DNA of 64,000 nt, taken from assembly GCF_029893585.1 (NCBI RefSeq), contig NZ_JARXYX010000025.1, forward strand, positions 1 to 64,000, in the 5' to 3' direction. The first letter of the stretch is position 1. Each line of letters starts with the position of its first letter. The translations under genes were made by a program, and so were the position numbers. This document shows positions 41,645-51,406 of the stretch, piece after piece. The stretch is from Streptomyces sp. LBL (GTDB lineage: Bacteria > Actinomycetota > Actinomycetes > Streptomycetales > Streptomycetaceae). The notes under the pieces were generated by a model, which was not told the origin of the DNA, did no database searches, and saw only the letters and a program-made list of their open reading frames with translations.

Positions 41645-43150
41645 ATGCTGACCACCCTCGTCTTCGCACCCACGGCCGTCGCGCTGCTGCTCTTCGCCCT
41701 GCCCCGACGCACGACTCCAGCGGTGTTCCGCGTCATCTGGGTGGCGGTGTCGGCCGTCGAACTCGCCCTCGTCGTCGCGATGTGGGCCGGGTACGAAACC
41801 GACGGCGGCATGCAGTACGAGCAACGCGCCCGCTGGATCCCCAGCGCGGGCGTCGGCTACCACGTCGGCGTGGACGGCCTGTCCCTGCCGCTGCTCGCCC
41901 TCACCTGTCTGCTGTTCCTGGCCTGCGCGCTGTACTCACTGCGCGAGAACCGCCGAATCCGCGAGTTCGCGGCACTGTTCCTTTTCCTGGAGACCACCTG
42001 CCTGGGCCTGTTCGCGGCCCTCGACCTGATCCTCTTCTTCGTCTTCTTCGACCTGTCCATCGTGGCGATGTACTTCGTCATCGCCGGCTGGGGCCACCGG
42101 CAGGCGGCCGGCGCCGCGCTGAAGTTCTTCCTCTACACCTTCATCGGGTCGCTCGCCCTGTTGCTCGGCTTCATCGGCCTGTACCTGGCCGCCTCCCCGC
42201 ACACCTTCGACATGGTCGAGCTGACCCGGCAGAACCCGCTCGCCGGACGGTCCGTCTACGGCGGCCTCGTCCTGTTGGCCGTACTGGTGGGCCTGGCGGT
42301 GAAGACGCCGACGGTGCCGTTCCACACGTGGTTGCCACCGGCTCACGTCGAGGCGCCGGCCGCCGGTTCGGCGATCCTGGCCGGAGTGCTGCTGAAGATG
42401 GGCACGTACGGGTTCCTGCGCATCGCCATGCCGATGCTCCCCGAGGCCTGGCGGCGCTACGCCCTCGTGCTGGTCGTCGTCGGTGTCGTGTCGGTCCTGC
42501 ACGGGGCCCTGGTCGCGCTCGCGCAGACCGACTTCAAACGGATGGTCGCCTACACCTCCGTGAACCACATGGGTTACATCGTCCTCGCCGTCGGTGCCGC
42601 CGCGGCGACGGCCGACAGCTCCGAGCAGGCCCGTTCCCTCGCCGTCACCGGAGCGGTGACCCAGATGGTCAGCCACGGGCTGCTCACCGGTGCGCTGTTC
42701 CTGCTGGCCGGAGTGCTGTACGAGCGGGGGCGGACGTACGACATGCCCTCCTACTCCGGAGTCGCGGGTGTGGCCCCCGTGTTCGCGGCGATGACCGGCA
42801 TCGCGGCCTTCGCCTCCCTCGGCCTGCCCGGCTTCTCCGGCTTCGTCGCCGAGTTCCAGATCTTCACCGGAAGTCTCGGACCGCGGCCCCTGGCCACCGC
42901 ACTCTCCGTGCTCGGCATCCTCCTCACGGCCGGGCTGTTCCTGCGGGCGCTGCGGCAGGTCCTCATGGGGCCGTTGCGCCTGCCCGACGCCCCGGGGACA
43001 CCCCGCGCGTTCGCCGACCTGCGCACGCACGAAAGCCTCGCGGTCGTACCGCTGCTCGTCCTGGCCGTGGTGCTCGGAGTGGCACCGCGCTTCCTGCTCG
43101 ACGTCATCGAGCCGGCCTCGCGCTCCGTCCTGGAGCTGCTCGCCCGATGA
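41645..43150 (+). CDS. nuoM: NuoM-like antiporter-type subunit
   Basis: 501 residues from ATG 41645. Fourteen-helix antiporter-like protein; FFVFFDLSIVAMYFVIAGWG replaces the usual FFVFWExxLIPM, so the helix-5 Glu position reads Asp, while VKTPTVPFHTWLPPAHVEAP keeps the helix-7 Lys and the PAHVEAP loop. VALAQTDFKRMVAYTSVNHM completes the family signature. Follows nuoL by 5 bp. Confidence 0.93.
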   Translation: MLTTLVFAPTAVALLLFALPRRTTPAVFRVIWVAVSAVELALVVAMWAGYETDGGMQYEQRARWIPSAGVGYHVGVDGLSLPLLALTCLLFLACALYSLRENRRIREFAALFLFLETTCLGLFAALDLILFFVFFDLSIVAMYFVIAGWGHRQAAGAALKFFLYTFIGSLALLLGFIGLYLAASPHTFDMVELTRQNPLAGRSVYGGLVLLAVLVGLAVKTPTVPFHTWLPPAHVEAPAAGSAILAGVLLKMGTYGFLRIAMPMLPEAWRRYALVLVVVGVVSVLHGALVALAQTDFKRMVAYTSVNHMGYIVLAVGAAAATADSSEQARSLAVTGAVTQMVSHGLLTGALFLLAGVLYERGRTYDMPSYSGVAGVAPVFAAMTGIAAFASLGLPGFSGFVAEFQIFTGSLGPRPLATALSVLGILLTAGLFLRALRQVLMGPLRLPDAPGTPRAFADLRTHESLAVVPLLVLAVVLGVAPRFLLDVIEPASRSVLELLAR

Positions 43151-44565
43151 CCGAGATGAACGAGAACCCGCTCGACCTCCTGCCCGAGGTACTGCTGGCC
43201 GCGTCGGCCGTGCTCGGCCTGCTGCTCGGCTCGTGGCTGCCCCGTGCCCGGCAGTGGGCGGTGGGGCTGCTGGCCGTCGTCGCGTGCGTGGCGGGAATCG
43301 TCGCGGCGTCCGTGGCCGCGGCGGGGCCTGCCACCACCGCCTTCGGCGAGGCGTTCGCCGTCGACCCGGTGACGAGCACGTCCAGGATCGTGGTTCTCGG
43401 CGGCACGCTCCTCGTCCTCGGCGTCTCCTTCGGTCCGCTGCGTGGCGATGCGCGGGAGAGCGAGTTCTACGTCCTGGTGCAACTGGCGTCCCTCGGCGCG
43501 CTGATGATGGCGGGCACGCAGGACCTCCTGTTGTTCGCCGCCGCCTACCTGCTGGCGAGCATTCCGGCGTATACGCTCGCGGGCTTCCGCAAGGACGGGC
43601 CAGGCACCGAGGCGGCCCTCAAGTACTACGTCGTCGGCGCCCTGTTGGGGGTGCTGTTGCTGACCGGGATCACCATCCTTTACGCGGCCGGGCGCGCGAG
43701 CGGATATCCGATGCTCGGGACGGAGTTCCGCGACGCGCCCGAGGCGCTGCTCGCCGTGGGTGCGATCGGGCTGCTGGCGGGCGTGCTGTTCAAGGCCGGC
43801 GGCGTGCCCGCGCACTTCTGGGTGCCCGACGCGGTGCAGGGCAGCAGCCCGCCGGTGGCCGCGTTGCTCACCAGCATCCCGAAGATCGGGGCACTGGCCG
43901 CGCTCTTCCGCCTGAGGGACGTCGTCTTCGCGGACAGCACGCTGCCGTGGGCCGCGCTCCTCGCCGTACTGGCCGCCGCGTCGATGACGCTCGGCAACCT
44001 GGGGGCGTTCTTCCAGCAGGACGTCAAGCGGCTGCTGGCCTACTCGACGATCAGCCAGGTCGGGTACCTGCTCATGCCGGTGGCCGTGGCGGGCCGCGCG
44101 GACCTCGCCCAGCCGGCGCTGCTGTACTACCTCGCGGCCTACACGGTCACCAATCTCGGCGCGTTCGCCGTGCTCTGCGCGCTTCCCCAGGCCGAGTCCA
44201 CGGCCGACTACCGGGGTCTCGCCAAGGAGCGTCCGCTGCTGGCCGCGAGCCTGGTCATCTGTCTGCTGGGGCTCGTCGGCACCCCGCCGACGGCGGTCTT
44301 CCTCGGCAAGCTCGAGGTGTTCAGTGCCGCGTTCGACGGCGGCTACGCATGGCTCGCCGTCCTGGCCGCCGTCAACACCGTGGCGTCGCTCTTCTACTAC
44401 CTGCGCTGGATCGTGCCCGCGGTCTCCGGGGGCGGATCCGTGCCCCTGGCCGACGGCGACCGGGCGGCACGCGTCGTCGCCTACGCCGCCGCAGCCGTGT
44501 CCCTCGGCCTCGGCATCGGCGGCGGACCGGTCCTGGACGTACTGACCGGGTCGATCGGTCACTGA
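43147..44565 (+). CDS. nuoN: NuoN-like antiporter-type subunit
   Basis: 472 residues from ATG 43147 (ATGA overlap with nuoM). Core features: YLLASIPAYTLAGFRKDGPG, TEAALKYYVVGALLGVLLLT, LFKAGGVPAHFWVPDAVQGS (helix-7 Lys), and LGNLGAFFQQDVKRLLAYST. Last gene of the operon; a 250-bp gap separates it from the convergent hypE. Confidence 0.93.
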   Translation: MTEMNENPLDLLPEVLLAASAVLGLLLGSWLPRARQWAVGLLAVVACVAGIVAASVAAAGPATTAFGEAFAVDPVTSTSRIVVLGGTLLVLGVSFGPLRGDARESEFYVLVQLASLGALMMAGTQDLLLFAAAYLLASIPAYTLAGFRKDGPGTEAALKYYVVGALLGVLLLTGITILYAAGRASGYPMLGTEFRDAPEALLAVGAIGLLAGVLFKAGGVPAHFWVPDAVQGSSPPVAALLTSIPKIGALAALFRLRDVVFADSTLPWAALLAVLAAASMTLGNLGAFFQQDVKRLLAYSTISQVGYLLMPVAVAGRADLAQPALLYYLAAYTVTNLGAFAVLCALPQAESTADYRGLAKERPLLAASLVICLLGLVGTPPTAVFLGKLEVFSAAFDGGYAWLAVLAAVNTVASLFYYLRWIVPAVSGGGSVPLADGDRAARVVAYAAAAVSLGLGIGGGPVLDVLTGSIGH

Positions 44566-44815
44566 CGTACCCGAGAAGGGCAGACGCGACCCCGGACACA
44601 AGGGCCGCTCCCAGCGCCCCAGCGGCACCGAGGACGCTTCTGCCAAGACCGGCGTGGACCCGCAGGACCCGCCGTCCGATCGCTGAGCGGGTTGACGGTC
44701 CCCTCACGCCCGGACGGCGGACTCCTCGACGAGCGTCGCCCTGCCGGCAGGTCTTTCAGGAGACTTGTCGGCAGGTCCGTCAGCACCTCTGTCGACAGTT
44801 CCGTCAGCAGATCCG
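44566..44815. other. Convergent gap between nuoN and hypE, with short direct repeats
   Basis: At 44748-44828 there are repeated units such as TCGGCAGGTCCGTCAGCA and CCGTCAGCAGAT (the latter twice in tandem, running into the 3' end of hypE). No gene. No clear factor-independent terminator was found. Confidence 0.6.
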
Positions 44816-45899
44816 TCAGCAGATCCGTGGCAGTTGCTCGCCGATCGGCAGATCGACGACCCGCGTTCCGCCCAGGCCGGTCCGGGCCACGACCATGCCG
44901 GGATGCGCCTCGACGGCCTCACCGATGATCACGGAGTCCGCTCCCAGAGGATGGACCCGCATCGCCTCCAGGACGGCGTCGGCGTGCTCGCGCGGAACGA
45001 AGGCCACCAGCTTGCCCTCGTTGGCGATGTACATGGGGTCCAGTCCGAGGATGGCGCAGGCATTCGCCACGGCCGGTGGGACCGGGACCTCGCGTTCCCG
45101 GACGACCACCCCCGTGCCGGAGGCCTGAGCGATCTCGTTGAGCGAGGCCGCCAGGCCGCCCCGGGTGGGATCGCGCAGTACGTGCAGATCCGGGGTGACG
45201 GCGAGCATGGCGTCGACCAGGCCGCCGAGCGCCGCGCAGTCGCTCTCGATCTCCACTTCGAATTCCAGGCCCTCGCGCACGCTCATGACCGCCACCCCGT
45301 GCAGACCGATGGCGCCGCTGACGATCACGACGTCGCCGGGGACGACCCGCTGTGGGCGCAGATCGACGCCCGCCGGGACGAGACCGACGCCCGCGGTGTT
45401 GAGGTAGATCCCGTCGCCGTGTCCGGCTTCCACCACCTTGGTGTCGCCGGTCGCCACCTCCACACCGGCGGTACGCGCGGCCGTACCCAGCGCCTCGGAC
45501 ACCCGCCTGACCACGTCCAGCTCGACGCCCTCCTCCAGGATGAATCCGCAGGAGAGGTAGGCGGCGCGGGCGCCGCTCATGGCGAGGTCGTTGACGGTGC
45601 CGTTGACCGCCAGGTCGCCGATGCTGCCGCCGGGGAAGAACAGCGGCCGCACCACGTAGGAGTCGGTGGAGAACGCCAGCCGGGCGCCGCCCAGGGAGAG
45701 GACGGCGGCGTCACCCATCTGGGCGAGCACCTCGCCGCCGAAGGCGGGGGCGAAGATCTGCTGGACCAGTTCGGCGGAGAGGACTCCACCGCCGCCGTGG
45801 CCCATGACGACACGCGGCCGGTCACGCAGGGGCGCCGGACACGTCCACCCCTCGATGTCCAGGGCGGAGGGGGCGTAGGGCGAGGGGAGATCTGTGGTG

Positions 45900-45907
<8 letters not shown>
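44816..45907 (-). CDS. hypE: Hydrogenase maturation protein HypE
   Basis: 363 residues. AIR-synthase-like fold with MGHGGGGVLSAELVQQIFAP at the front and STDSYVVRPLFFPGGSIGDL for ATP. Ends in the diagnostic PRIC, whose terminal Cys is carbamoylated by HypF and dehydrated to thiocyanate, giving the CN ligands of the NiFe site. Its start overlaps the hypD stop. Last gene of the hydrogenase locus. Confidence 0.97.
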
Positions 45908-47026
<1,119 letters not shown>

Positions 47027-47027
<1 letters not shown>

Positions 47028-47341
47028 TACTTGCGCACCTCTTCCACCGGGTCCGCGCCCGACTCCGCCGCCGCCGACTCCGCCGCCGCCTCCCAGGCGT
47101 CACCGAACTCCTCCTGCAACAGGCCGAGTTCGGCGAAGAGGTCGAGGGTCTGCCGCGCCGACTCCTCGTCCAGCCGTTGCAGGGCGAACCCCACGTGGAC
47201 GATGGCGTACTCGCCGACCTGGAGGTCGGGCAGGTACTCCAGGCACACCTCCTTGACCACTCCGCCGAAGTCGACGGTGGCCATCCGGGTGCCGTCCCGT
47301 TCCTCGATGTCCAGCACTCTGCCGGGTACCGCCAGGCACAT
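47027..47341 (-). CDS. hypC: Hydrogenase maturation chaperone HypC
   Basis: 104 residues from ATG 47341 after GAGGAGAGG. Begins MCLAVPGRVL, where Cys2 binds the iron centre and the target large subunit. The OB-fold core follows (VKEVCLEYLPDLQVGEYAIV). The acidic, Ala-rich tail is longer than in typical ~80-residue HypC proteins. Confidence 0.96.
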
Positions 47342-47373
47342 GAGCCTCTCCTCGCTGTAAGTCGCGCGTTTGC

Positions 47374-49791
47374 TCAGTCGGTGGGAGTGGGAGTGGGGGT
47401 GGGAGTGGGGGTGGCGCGGGCGGCCACCATCAGCTGGCCCAGCGCCAGACCGCCGTCGCCCGGCGGCACCAGGTGGTGCCGCAGAACCGTGAAGCCCTCC
47501 TCGCGCAGGACGGCGGCACAGGCCGAGGAGAGCAGCGTGTTGGCGAACACACCGCCGGTCAGGGCGACCGTGTCCAGCCCGTGCCGCTCCCGCGCCCGCC
47601 CGCAGATCTTCTGCACCAGGCCGCTCACGCTCCGATGGAAGCGAGCCGCGATGACGGCGCGATCGACGCCCGCGCGCAGGTCGTCGACGATCGCCGCGAG
47701 CACCGGCGCCGGATCGGCCCTTACGGCGCCGTCCCGGTTCTCCTCCGACGCGTGCAGTGCGAAGACGTACGCCGTGGTGTCCTCGGCGGGTGCGTGCAGC
47801 GCCGTCCCTTCCAGCTCGACGGCGGCCTGTGCCTCGTATCCGGCTCGGTGGCACACCCCGACGAGAGAGGACACGGCGTCGAAGAGCCGGCCCATGCTGG
47901 AGGTGGGGACGCAGTTCAGTCCACGCTCCAACTGCCGTTCCAGGAGGCGTAGTTCGTCGGGCGGGCAGACGGCCGTACAGGCGAGATCGTCGGACCAGCC
48001 GATCCCGGCCGCCCTGAGGTGGGCCAGCGCCATGCGGTACGGCCGGCGTACCGCGGCGTCGCCACCCGGCAGCGGGACGTACGCGAGGTGCCCGAACCGG
48101 GTGAAGCGGTCGTAGTCGGCGAGCAGGAACTCCCCGCCCCACACGGCGCCGTCGTCGCCGTGGCCGGTGCCGTCGAAGGCGACGCCGATCACCGCCCGGG
48201 TGCCGTCCAGCCCGTGTTCGGCCATCGCGGCGGCGACGTGCGCGTGATGGTGCTGGACGCGCACGACGGGCCGGTGCGCCGCGTTCCGGTCGGCCCAGTG
48301 GGCGGAGCGGTAGCCGGGGTGCCGGTCGGACGCCAGGGTCTCGGGCCGCACCCCCGTGATGGACTCCAACTGCGCCGCCGCGCGCTCGAAGGCCCGCTGC
48401 GTACCGACGTCGTCCATGTCGCCGATGTGCGCCGACAGCCAGGCGCGGCGGCCCGCCCCGAGGCAGAAGGCGTTCTTCAGGTCTCCGCCGACGGCGAGGG
48501 CCGGCCGCACGGCCAGCGGGAGGGAGACCGGCAGCGGGGCGTAGCCACGGGAGCGGCGGATCACCAGCGGCTCCCCGTCGCAGACGCGGACCACGGAGTC
48601 GTCGCACGGGACATGGATGGGCCGGTCGTGGGTGAGATAGGCGTCGGCCAGGTGCGCGAGCCGCTCCAACGCCTCGGTGTCGTCGGTGACGATCGGCTCA
48701 CCGGACGCGTTGCCGCTGGTCATGACAAGCAGCCGGGGGCCGTCCGGGTCGCCGGGCAGGCCGAGCAGCAGATGGTGCAGGGGCGTGTACGGCAGCATCA
48801 CACCGAGGTCGGGGCTGCCGGGCGCGACGGCCTCGGCGGGCCGCGGGTCCCCGGCGGCGTACGGCGGTTGCGGACGCCGCCTCAGCAGGACGACCGGCCT
48901 GGCCCGGCCTTCGAGCAGGCTCCGCTCCTCGGGGCTCAGCCGGACGAGGTGACGGACGTCGTCCGCGGTCCTGGCCATGAGGGCGAACGGCTTGTCCCCG
49001 CGCGCCTTCCGGCGTCTCAGGAGGGCGACTGCCGTCCGGTTCGTGGCGTCGCAGGCCAGGTGGTAGCCGCCCAGGCCCTTCACGGCGAGGATCGCGCCCC
49101 GCGTCAGCAGTGTGCGCGCCTCGGTGACCGGGTCCGCGCCCTCGGCGCTCCTGAGCCCTGGCCGCTGGGCGACGACCAGCCGCAGACGCGGCCCGCAGGC
49201 CGGGCAGGCGACCGGCTGCGCGTGGAAACGCCGGTCGGCCGGATCCGCGTACTCCCGGGCGCAGTCGGGGCACATCGCGAAGCCGGCCATGGTGGTGTGG
49301 GCCCGGTCGTACGGGACACCGGTGACGATCGTGAAGCGTGGGCCGCAGTGGGTGCAGTTGACGAACGGGTGGCGGTACCGCCGGTCGGCCGGGTCGGACA
49401 GCTCGGCGAGGCAGTCGGCGCAGGTGGCGGAGTCCGGGGAGACCAGGGTGCGGGCCGGTCCATCGGCGCGGGAGGTGAGGATGGTGAACGCGGTGCCGCC
49501 GACGGGAGGCATCTCCCGGTGGTGGACGGACTCCACGTGGGCCAGCGGGGGTGCCTGGGCGGCGATCCGTTCGCAGAACCGGGCCACGGCCGAGGCGGTG
49601 CCCTCGACCTCCACGACGACGCCCTCCGGAGTGTTGGTCACGTGCCCGGCCAGGGCGAGTTCGGTGGCGAGGCCGTACAGGTAGGGCCGGAAGCCCACGC
49701 CCTGCACCACCCCCCGGACGGTGACCCGGCGGCGTCGGGGAGTGTCCCCTCGGCCCTCGGCGACGGCGGCCGAGGCCTGCGGACCGCTCAC
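47374..49791 (-). CDS. hypF: Carbamoyltransferase HypF
   Basis: 805 residues from GTG 49791, overlapping the hypB stop (GTGA). Domains in order: acylphosphatase-like (VRGVVQGVGFRPYLYGLATE), two zinc-finger modules (CADCLAEL/CTHCGPR and CPDCAREY/CPACGP), YrdC-like (GAILAVKGLGGYHLACDATN; LLVMTSGNASGEPI) and a Kae1-like C-terminal domain (VQHHHAHVAAAMAEHG; GVAFDGTGHGDDGAVWGGEF). Makes carbamoyl groups for HypE. The C-terminus ends in a Thr-Pro repeat (ATPTPTPTPTPTD) coded by a GTGGGA/GTGGGG microsatellite at about 47382-47414, which is not part of the family core. Confidence 0.96.
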   Translation of the reverse strand: MSGPQASAAVAEGRGDTPRRRRVTVRGVVQGVGFRPYLYGLATELALAGHVTNTPEGVVVEVEGTASAVARFCERIAAQAPPLAHVESVHHREMPPVGGTAFTILTSRADGPARTLVSPDSATCADCLAELSDPADRRYRHPFVNCTHCGPRFTIVTGVPYDRAHTTMAGFAMCPDCAREYADPADRRFHAQPVACPACGPRLRLVVAQRPGLRSAEGADPVTEARTLLTRGAILAVKGLGGYHLACDATNRTAVALLRRRKARGDKPFALMARTADDVRHLVRLSPEERSLLEGRARPVVLLRRRPQPPYAAGDPRPAEAVAPGSPDLGVMLPYTPLHHLLLGLPGDPDGPRLLVMTSGNASGEPIVTDDTEALERLAHLADAYLTHDRPIHVPCDDSVVRVCDGEPLVIRRSRGYAPLPVSLPLAVRPALAVGGDLKNAFCLGAGRRAWLSAHIGDMDDVGTQRAFERAAAQLESITGVRPETLASDRHPGYRSAHWADRNAAHRPVVRVQHHHAHVAAAMAEHGLDGTRAVIGVAFDGTGHGDDGAVWGGEFLLADYDRFTRFGHLAYVPLPGGDAAVRRPYRMALAHLRAAGIGWSDDLACTAVCPPDELRLLERQLERGLNCVPTSSMGRLFDAVSSLVGVCHRAGYEAQAAVELEGTALHAPAEDTTAYVFALHASEENRDGAVRADPAPVLAAIVDDLRAGVDRAVIAARFHRSVSGLVQKICGRARERHGLDTVALTGGVFANTLLSSACAAVLREEGFTVLRHHLVPPGDGGLALGQLMVAARATPTPTPTPTPTD

Positions 49792-50696
49792 GAGGGGGTG
49801 TGGGCCATCGTGCCGGTGGCCTCCGGGTGCGCGTGGGTGTGACCGTCGGGCGCGTGGGTATTGCCGTCGGGCGCTTGCACGTGACCGTCGTCCGCGTGCG
49901 TGTGACCGGTGTCGGCATGCGCGTGACCGTTGTCCGCACGCGCGTAACTGTTGTCCGCATGCGCGTGACCGCTGTCCGTATGCGCGTGACCGTGACCGTG
50001 ATGGTGGGACAGCCGAGCCATGACCGGCGAGTGGACGGGTGCACCGTCCGCTGCTGCCATCGCCCTGTCGAGCAGCGCGCCGACTCCCTGCCCCCGGCGC
50101 GCCGAGGTCAGGACCACCTCGACTCCCGGGTTGACCTGCTCCACGTTCGCGCGGAACGCGGCCTCGTCGAACTCGACGGCCTCCGCGAGGTCGGTCTTGG
50201 TGACCACGACCAGGTGGGCGAGGCCGAAGGCGGTGGGGTACTTGAGCGGCTTGTCCTCGCCCTCCGTCACGGAGGCGAGGGTGACCCTCAGCGTCTCCCC
50301 CAGGTCGTAGGAGGCCGGGCAGACCAAATTGCCGACGTTCTCCACGAACAACAGCCGGGTGTCGTCGGGCAGCCATCCGTCCAGGTGCCCGGCGAGCATC
50401 CCCGCCTCCAGATGACACAGTCCGTCGGTGAGCACCTGCTTGACCGGGACACCCGAACGCGCCAGGCGGGCCGCGTCGTTCTCGGTGGCGAGGTCGGCGC
50501 TCAGCGCCGCGACGGGAACGGACCGCTCCCGTGCCCGCAGGAGTTCGCGCTCCAGCAGCGCGGTCTTGCCACTGCCCGGACTGGACAGCAGGTTGACGAC
50601 CGCGGTGCCTCGGGCCGCGAGGTGAGCGCGCAGGTCGTGGGCGCTCGCGTCGTTCTTCGCGAGTACGGCCTGCCGCAGGTCGACGACACGGCACAT
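49788..50696 (-). CDS. hypB: Hydrogenase nickel-insertion GTPase HypB with C-terminal His-rich tail
   Basis: 302 residues from ATG 50696, 3 bp after hypA. G-domain motifs: VNLLSSPGSGKTALLERELL (P-loop), DLATENDAARL, FVENVGNLVCPASYDLGE and VVTKTDL, with the nickel/zinc site Cys-His near GLCHLEAG. Residues about 232-300 form a His-rich tail of repeated units (HAHTDSGHAHADNSYARADN, then GHAHADTGHTHADDGH). In most HypB proteins the His-rich stretch lies at the N-terminus, so its place here is unusual. Role: nickel storage and GTP-driven insertion into the large subunit. Confidence 0.96.
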   Translation of the reverse strand: MCRVVDLRQAVLAKNDASAHDLRAHLAARGTAVVNLLSSPGSGKTALLERELLRARERSVPVAALSADLATENDAARLARSGVPVKQVLTDGLCHLEAGMLAGHLDGWLPDDTRLLFVENVGNLVCPASYDLGETLRVTLASVTEGEDKPLKYPTAFGLAHLVVVTKTDLAEAVEFDEAAFRANVEQVNPGVEVVLTSARRGQGVGALLDRAMAAADGAPVHSPVMARLSHHHGHGHAHTDSGHAHADNSYARADNGHAHADTGHTHADDGHVQAPDGNTHAPDGHTHAHPEATGTMAHTPS

Positions 50697-50699
50697 GGT

Positions 50700-51098
50700 T
50701 CAGCACTCCTCGGAGATCGGTTCGCGGGTGGGCGCGTGCGGGGGGCCGCCGTCCTCCCAGTGCACGTCGAGGATCTGCAGTTCCCGGCCCGTGAGCAGGT
50801 CGGTACGCGCTCCGCCGCACTCGGGGCAGGTCAGCCGGGGCGGCATGCCGACGGCCCATTCGTGCGCACAGGGCGTGCAGCGGGCCCGCCCCGGCACCGC
50901 TTCGGTGATCAGTTCGGCGCCTTCCAGCAGGGTTCCGGCGCAGGCCAGTTCGAAGGAGAAGGCGAGTGCGTCGGGTACGACTCCGGCCAGTTCGCCCACC
51001 TGGAGCCGCACCGACCGCACCGCCGTGACGTCACCGGCCCGCGCTGCGGCCTCTGCCACCTGGTCGACGACGGCCAGCGCGACGGACATCTCGTGCAT
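50700..51098 (-). CDS. hypA: Hydrogenase nickel chaperone HypA
   Basis: 132 residues from ATG 51098. Starts MHEMSVAL, with His2 as nickel ligand. Zinc site CTPC (74-77) and CPEC (91-94). About 15 residues longer than classical HypA, with a C-terminal extension ending in Cys. Hands nickel to HypB, encoded next. Four 11-bp repeats sit immediately upstream. Confidence 0.95.
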   Translation of the reverse strand: MHEMSVALAVVDQVAEAAARAGDVTAVRSVRLQVGELAGVVPDALAFSFELACAGTLLEGAELITEAVPGRARCTPCAHEWAVGMPPRLTCPECGGARTDLLTGRELQILDVHWEDGGPPHAPTREPISEEC

Positions 51099-51116
51099 GG
51101 GTCCCCGTCCTTCCGT

Positions 51117-51160
51117 CCCGCTTGCATCCCGCTTGCATCCCGCTTGCATCCCGCTCGCGT
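51117..51160. repeat. Four 11-bp direct repeats upstream of hypA
   Basis: CCCGCTTGCAT three times exactly (51117-51127, 51128-51138, 51139-51149), then a variant CCCGCTCGCGT (51150-51160). Period is close to one DNA turn. They lie 19-62 bp from the hypA start in a 192-bp gap after the small gene at 51291. Confidence 0.9.
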
Positions 51161-51290
51161 CCCGCGGCCTGCCTCCGGTCGGCCTTCATTAGAGGCGCGC
51201 ACCGCCTGGCCGCACGGCCCGGCACGCCGTGACCGTCCGGCGGGTACGCCGTTCGACGCAACCGCGGGGCACAACGGTGGCGCCCACCGT

Positions 51291-51395
51291 TCACATCCGT
51301 CGGATGCGCAGGTAGCGCCTCAGATCGGGGAGCACCTCGACGACGACGGCGACCATGGCGGCAAGGGCCGCTCCGCCGATGACGATCTTCTTCAT
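51291..51395 (-). CDS. 34-residue membrane-anchored small protein in the hydrogenase operon
   Basis: ATG 51395 with GAGGAGAGACGGG upstream, stop at 51291. MKKIVIGGAALAAMVAVVVE forms one hydrophobic helix, followed by a basic tail (LPDLRRYLRIRRM), an N-out/C-in or tail-type small membrane peptide. It fits a family of ~35-residue actinobacterial proteins found beside hydrogenase genes (DUF6893-like, from memory). Lies 12 bp after the maturation protease gene. Function unknown; possibly tethers the otherwise soluble hydrogenase or a maturation factor to the membrane. Confidence 0.8.
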   Translation of the reverse strand: MKKIVIGGAALAAMVAVVVEVLPDLRRYLRIRRM

Positions 51396-51406
51396 CCCGT
51401 CTCTCC

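Noticed and set aside
39806..43150. A plus-strand frame that would fuse an out-of-frame nuoL translation to nuoM.
   Set aside because: The first part is the wrong frame of nuoL; nuoM starts at ATG 41645 with normal family sequence.
51117..51160. Direct repeats before hypA as a CRISPR array.
   Set aside because: Units are 11 bp and contiguous without spacers.
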